Assembly: GCF_036404135.1 (NCBI RefSeq)
Contig: NZ_DASWPE010000096.1
Location: 38,558 to 102,557 of the forward strand
Source: Rhodopseudomonas_A sp036404135
GTDB lineage: Bacteria > Pseudomonadota > Alphaproteobacteria > Rhizobiales > Xanthobacteraceae
Direction: 5' to 3'
DNA: 64,000 nucleotides
The notes beneath the pieces were generated by a model. That model made no database searches. It was not told the DNA's origin and was given only the letters and a program-made list of their open reading frames with translations. Every line of letters starts with the position of its first letter. The first letter of the stretch is position 1. A program made the translations under genes and the position numbers. This document shows positions 60,927-64,000 of this stretch, one piece after another.

Positions 60927-61776
60927 GGAAGGCGTCCCCCAAAGGTCGTGTGCGCTGCGTGAAAACAAGCGTGCCGAGTTCAGGGACTGACCCGAAATCG
61001 AGGTGGCGGCGTCAGCGCGTGAAGCAGCCTGTTGCTTGCGAATCAGGCGGAGCGACGCCGCGCCAGCATGATCACGAAGGGTTGCGAACGACAAGTCACA
61101 CAACCATTCGCTGGTAATGTTACCAGTGCGGCGCGCGTCGCCGGAGCCACCTCTGGCGGTGGGCCCCCGGCGGTGCTCCGGGGCTGGCCTCGGCTTTGCT
61201 CTTGCATAAACGGTGCCGGGAACCAAAAACCCCTTGGCAAGCCCGTTCAGACTCGGTAAAGACTTCCTTCCGGACGTGCTGGCCGTAGCTGGCACGTCTG
61301 TGCGCGAATTCTGAAAACCCACATCGAACGGAGGCCATTCCTTCAGGACATCCGCAGGGATCTCGAAGGAAAGGAAACCCGACGCTTTGGAGAATGCGGG
61401 CAGGGGTCTCAAGTCTTTTCGCACGGGTTCGCCCGCGCGGGCAGGCCGAAAGATCCCGATCCTGTCCGAGACTGCAGGCGCCCGCGTCGAAACCTCGTGT
61501 TTCGCCAATGGCTTAATTCAATGCCTGCATAGACGGGTGAAGACCGGATTTCGCCAGCGCGGCTTTCGCCGCGGGCAACGGATCAGGTTCGAACCTCGAC
61601 ACCCCGAGGCTTTGCCGGCTCTGCCGGCGGCGTTTCGGGAGGGCAGGCTTTTCAAAACTCGTCGTGCCCGGCGTGTCTTTAGACCGCGTGTCTTGAGGTC
61701 AGGTTCGGGCAGGACGATGGGTGCAACCCGGCGGCCCTGCCTTTCGGCAAAGGTCGCCAACCGGAGAGAGCTTGCT
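60927..61776. other. Long leader/intergenic region upstream of rplJ
   Basis: About 850 bp with no supported gene. It holds the palindrome CTGGTAATGTTACCAG (61111-61126) and a hairpin GACGTGC/GCACGTC (61273-61298). The 3' part must contain the rplJ promoter and, by analogy with other bacteria, an L10-L12 binding leader for autoregulation; I could not fold it by eye with confidence. Confidence 0.4.
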
Positions 61777-62295
61777 GTGGAAAAAGCGGCAAAAAAAGAG
61801 GCGGTCGAATCGCTGAACGGTCTGTTCAAGACCACCAGCGTTGCGGTCGTGGCTCACTATTCCGGCCTCACCGTTGCCCAGATGCAGAAGCTGCGTACGC
61901 AGATGAAGCTGGCGGGTGCCTCGGTGAAGGTCTCGAAGAACCGGCTCGCCAAAATTGCTCTTGAAGGCACAGACGTCGTTGCCATCGGCTCCCTGCTGAA
62001 GGGGCCGACCGTGATCGCAACTTCCGACGATCCGGTGGCGGCGCCGAAGGTGGCCGTCGAATTCGCCAAGGCGAACGAAAAGTTCGTCATCCTCGGCGGC
62101 TCGATGGGCACCACCGTCCTGAATGTCGACAGCGTCAAGGCTCTGGCCGCGCTGCCGTCGCTCGATGAACTGCGCGGGAAGCTGGTCGGCCTGTTGGTCG
62201 CGCCGGCTACAAAGATCGCTCAGCTCTCGACCGCGCCCGCGGCCAAGCTCGCGCGCGTTGTTCAGGCCTATGCCTCTAAGAGCGAAGCGGCCTGA
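61777..62295 (+). CDS. rplJ: 50S ribosomal protein L10
   Basis: 172 aa from a GTG at 61777, preceded by GGAGAGAG. Start EKAAKKEAVESLNGLFKTTSVAVVAHYSGLTVAQMQKLR is typical. The C-terminal helix (LARVVQAYASKSEAA) anchors L7/L12 dimers. In-frame sequence upstream of the GTG is leader. Separated from rplA by about 7.4 kb, unlike the usual tight cluster. Confidence 0.96.
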   Translation: MEKAAKKEAVESLNGLFKTTSVAVVAHYSGLTVAQMQKLRTQMKLAGASVKVSKNRLAKIALEGTDVVAIGSLLKGPTVIATSDDPVAAPKVAVEFAKANEKFVILGGSMGTTVLNVDSVKALAALPSLDELRGKLVGLLVAPATKIAQLSTAPAAKLARVVQAYASKSEAA

Positions 62296-62349
62296 CGCCC
62301 TTCGCACATCAACCCTGGTTCGAACTGATACGCTTAAGGAAACAGATCA

Positions 62350-62721
<372 letters not shown>

Positions 62722-62740
62722 GCATTTTACTTGGATCGGC

Positions 62741-62810
62741 GTTGCCGGAGCGCCTCGCGCGCCCGGCAACCGCAACTAGCACTGCGACGGCCGGGCCTCT
62801 CGGCCGTCGC
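62741..62810 (+). promoter_or_regulatory. Tandem hairpins between rplL and rpoB
   Basis: Hairpin 1 pairs GTTGCCGG (62741-62748) with CCGGCAAC (62763-62770). Hairpin 2 pairs GCGACGGCCG (62784-62793) with CGGCCGTCGC (62801-62810). Neither has a T-run. In enterobacteria an attenuator and RNase III site occupy the same gap to lower rpoB relative to rplL; these hairpins are well placed for that role. Confidence 0.55.
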
Positions 62811-63181
62811 GCTGGGTTCCATCGGAACACAGCATTGTGTGGGGATTGTTGGGGTTCGCCCCTCGAATCTCCATATTCGTCGTCCCATATCGGGTCGGCA
62901 GCACGAAAGCACGGTCTGGCGCAAAGACGACGTGGTCTGGCGTAAGCCGTTGGGAGATTTGCAATTTCGGGCTTTTTCGGTCCGTAACGAGATGGTTGGA
63001 CGGGCGGGTGCAGTTAGGTGCTCCGCACGTCGTTTTGCGTTCTCGGAATCCAATGCGCGAACTCGGGATTTGTTTCCTGAGATGGTGCGGGACGCTCGAG
63101 ACGTTCGGTATTCAACCCGGGGGCGATGCCAATCGCGCTTCGGAAGCATCGCCCCGGCGGGCGACGAAATGAGAGGCCACG
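62811..63181. other. Gene-free rpoB leader
   Basis: About 370 bp between the rplL-proximal hairpins and rpoB without a supported gene. It may carry a secondary rpoB promoter; I see no convincing -35/-10 pair. Confidence 0.35.
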
Positions 63182-64000
63182 ATGGCGCAGCAGACGTTCA
63201 CCGGTCGCAAACGGGTTCGCAAGTTCTTCGGTCACATTCGGGAAGTCGCCGAAATGCCGAACCTCATCGAGGTTCAGAAGGCATCTTATGACCAATTCCT
63301 GATGGTCGACGAGCCGGTCGGCGGGCGGCTGGACGAGGGCCTGCAGGCGGTGTTCCGCTCGGTGTTTCCGATCTCGGATTTCTCCAACACCTCGATGCTG
63401 GAATTCGTCCGCTACGAATTCGAACCGCCGAAATACGACGTCGACGAGTGCCGCCAGCGCGGCATGACCTATGCTGCGCCGCTCAAGGTGACGCTGCGCC
63501 TCATCGTGTTCGATATCGACGAAGAAACCGGCGCCCGCTCGGTCAAGGACATCAAGGAGCAGGACGTCTACATGGGCGATATCCCGCTCATGACCATGAA
63601 CGGCACCTTCGTCGTCAACGGCACCGAGCGCGTCATCGTTTCGCAGATGCATCGTTCGCCGGGCGTGTTCTTCGATCACGACAAGGGCAAGACCCATTCG
63701 TCGGGCAAGCTGCTGTTCGCTGCCCGCGTGATTCCGTATCGCGGTTCGTGGCTCGATATCGAATTCGACGCCAAGGACATCGTGTTCGCGCGTATCGACC
63801 GTCGCCGCAAGATTCCGGTGACGTCGCTGATGTATGCGCTGGGCCTGGACGGCGAAGAGATCCTGTCCACGTTCTACCAGAAGATCATTTACAAGCAGAT
63901 CAAGGAAGGCGGCTGGCGCGTGCCGTTCGATCCGTCGCGTTTCCGCGGCTATTCGACCGTCAACGACCTGATCGACGCCGACACCGGCAAGGTCGCGCTC
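63182..64000 (+). CDS. rpoB: RNA polymerase beta subunit, N-terminal 273 residues (cut by window end)
   Basis: It starts MAQQTFTGRKRVRKFFGHIR and continues through the beta1 lobe with GRLDEGLQAVFRSVFPISDF and GTFVVNGTERVIVSQMHRSPGVFF, the universal RpoB signature. The frame stays open to the window edge. The start is supported by family alignment and GAGAGGCCAC-type upstream purines. Confidence 0.97.
   Translation, partial: MAQQTFTGRKRVRKFFGHIREVAEMPNLIEVQKASYDQFLMVDEPVGGRLDEGLQAVFRSVFPISDFSNTSMLEFVRYEFEPPKYDVDECRQRGMTYAAPLKVTLRLIVFDIDEETGARSVKDIKEQDVYMGDIPLMTMNGTFVVNGTERVIVSQMHRSPGVFFDHDKGKTHSSGKLLFAARVIPYRGSWLDIEFDAKDIVFARIDRRRKIPVTSLMYALGLDGEEILSTFYQKIIYKQIKEGGWRVPFDPSRFRGYSTVNDLIDADTGKVAL

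Overview
The window looks like the chromosome of a GC-rich alphaproteobacterium of the Nitrobacteraceae (Rhodopseudomonas/Bradyrhizobium type). Evidence: tRNA-Trp-secE-nusG-rplK-rplA and rplJ-rplL-rpoB blocks of alphaproteobacterial type, dense GC-rich genes, many binding-protein transporters, and palindromic repeats ending in TCATTCCGG/CCGGAATGA of the kind common in these genera. This assignment is inference from gene content; no 16S rRNA is present.

Layout. (1) 1-893: right end of an integrated element, a tyrosine-recombinase gene running off the left edge and a 16-bp copy of a tRNA-Gly 3' end that I read as its attachment site. (2) 1134-9372: a compact sulfur locus. A MetY-like PLP enzyme is divergent from an apparent operon of a methyltransferase-like protein, a DMSP-lyase-like cupin, a second MetY paralogue that has lost the PLP lysine, and a nitrogenase-like D/K pair. 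An AhpD-like protein follows. The D/K pair keeps the P-cluster cysteines and the cofactor cysteine but not the residues matching NifD Gln191, His195 and His442. It resembles the methylthio-alkane reductase group, yet no H (reductase) gene lies nearby. (3) 9640-23477: two complete Dpp-type ABC transporters, the first with tandem binding proteins and a 25-residue hydrophobic ORF between them, plus a VOC protein. (4) 23498-27807: amine-oxidase-like flavoprotein, an orphan MetQ-like binding protein with a disturbed C-terminus, a chemoreceptor-gene remnant and a LysR regulator. (5) 28129-39013: GABA aminotransferase, succinate-semialdehyde dehydrogenase, M20 amidohydrolase, TPP enzyme and a third Dpp-type transporter. 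(6) 39023-45564: TetR regulator with a clear palindromic operator, acyl-CoA dehydrogenase, APH-type kinase (together a split ACAD10/11 or LvaC/LvaA arrangement), two SDRs and a histidine phosphatase. (7) 45561-51759: an SsuABC/TauABC-like sulfonate transporter, a serine hydrolase and a chemoreceptor. (8) 51960-64000: tRNA-Trp, secE, nusG, rplK, rplA, then about 7 kb of unrelated genes (hydroxyacid dehydrogenase, low-GC orphan, IorAB-type molybdenum hydroxylase with a di-heme cytochrome, outer-membrane protein) before rplJ, rplL and the start of rpoB.

How it may work together (inference). Region 2 can be read as an organosulfur salvage route: the cupin releases dimethyl sulfide, or another step supplies a methylthio compound, the nitrogenase-like D/K pair cleaves a C-S bond to give methanethiol, and the MetY pair fixes methanethiol onto O-acetylhomoserine to make methionine. 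The nearby MetQ-like and sulfonate transporters would fit the sulfur theme. The most striking detail is that each of the two MetY paralogues lacks active-site residues that the other keeps, which suggests a complementing heteromer.
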